Source of the DNA: Chitinophagaceae bacterium | Lineage (GTDB): Bacteria; Bacteroidota; Bacteroidia; Chitinophagales; Chitinophagaceae | Assembly (NCBI GenBank): GCA_947447815.1 | Contig: CANFLJ010000024.1 | Span: 1 to 11,688 of the forward strand | Length of the DNA stretch: 11,688 nt | Direction of reading: 5' to 3' | Shown here: in pieces, positions 11,622-11,688 of the stretch | How positions within the stretch are numbered: position 1 is the stretch's first letter | How the letters are laid out: each line of letters opens with the position of its first letter | The notes under the pieces: model-generated | The model's input: the letters and a program-made list of their open reading frames with translations, nothing else | What the model was told of the DNA's origin: nothing | Databases searched by the model: none | Translations under genes and position numbers: made by a program

Positions 11622-11688
11622 ATGGATAGAAGCTATACAGAGCAAGACTTTACAAAAATAATTATTTTCAATAATTCTTCTCCAATCA
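11622..11688 (+). CDS. Possible start of a divergent gene, cut by the right edge
   Basis: An ATG at 11622 opens a frame of 22 codons that runs off the right edge, beginning MDRSYTEQDFTK and continuing IIIFNNSSPI. The composition looks protein-like, but it is far too short to identify, no Shine-Dalgarno or plus-strand promoter is visible, and the opposite strand is open over the same stretch too (27 codons to a TAA at 11604-11606). I cannot name either. If the plus-strand frame is real, it is transcribed away from rpsJ and the rpsJ promoter lies in a 150-base divergent spacer. Confidence 0.22.
   Translation, partial: MDRSYTEQDFTKIIIFNNSSPI

Noticed and set aside
11653..11660. Second TAnnTTTG box (TATTTTTG) on the minus strand
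   Set aside because: The expected TTTG about 19-21 bases upstream is not present, and the surroundings are very AT-rich, so a chance match is likely.
1..11688. CRISPR arrays, insertion sequences, tRNA or rRNA genes, phage or defence genes
   Set aside because: I looked for repeats, inverted termini and characteristic proteins and found none; nearly all of the window is accounted for by ribosomal-protein genes and secY.

Overview
The window is a slice of the S10–spc ribosomal-protein supercluster of a bacterium. Every confident gene lies on the minus strand, so transcription runs from right to left: rpsJ, rplC, rplD, rplW, rplB, rpsS, rplV, rpsC, rplP, rpmC, rpsQ, rplN, rplX, rplE, rpsN, rpsH, rplF, rplR, rpsE, rpmD, rplO and secY. 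SecY is cut by the left edge, about a dozen or so residues before its expected end. Gene content and order are the textbook ones, and no mobile element, CRISPR array, tRNA or rRNA is visible.

The organism is very probably a member of Bacteroidota. The DNA is AT-rich. The only clear promoter, upstream of rpsJ, has the Bacteroidota form (TTTG, 19 bases, TAnnTTTG). Twenty of the 22 starts lack a convincing Shine-Dalgarno and have AT-rich upstream sequence instead. Several proteins carry forms I associate from memory with this phylum: the 89-residue zinc-free S14, L2 with DHPMGGGEG, L3 with GSIGNSSDASRV, and L24 with a KDLKKPRK stretch. The family Chitinophagaceae is a reasonable guess, but only a guess.

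Layout, in transcription order. Positions 11472-11688 hold the rpsJ promoter and perhaps the first codons of a divergent plus-strand gene; no end of fusA is seen. rpsJ (11166-11471) is followed by an unusually large gap of 315 bases (10851-11165) before rplC. That gap holds several inverted repeats, including two long helices that cannot form together, and looks like a cis-regulatory RNA for the rplC-onward genes. rplC to rpsC (6930-10850) and rplP to rpsQ are tightly packed. An 89-base gap before rplN can be drawn as an H-type pseudoknot. rplX and rplE overlap by one base, and rplE and rpsH alone have strong GGAGG sites; the rpsH site is an exact 8-base tandem duplication facing a complementary CTCCA. 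rplF, rplR, rpsE and rpmD follow. Between rpmD and rplO there is a well-formed Rho-independent terminator, which would separate rplO–secY from the rest unless it is read through or regulated. secY begins at a GTG directly after an in-frame stop codon.

The 21 ribosomal proteins build both subunits: S3, S5, S8, S10, S14, S17 and S19 in the 30S; L2-L6, L14-L16, L18, L22-L24, L29 and L30 in the 50S. SecY forms the membrane channel that receives nascent chains from the exit port near L23, L24 and L29. The coding part is ordinary housekeeping. The interest lies in the non-coding RNA structures between the genes, which suggest several points of control inside the cluster.
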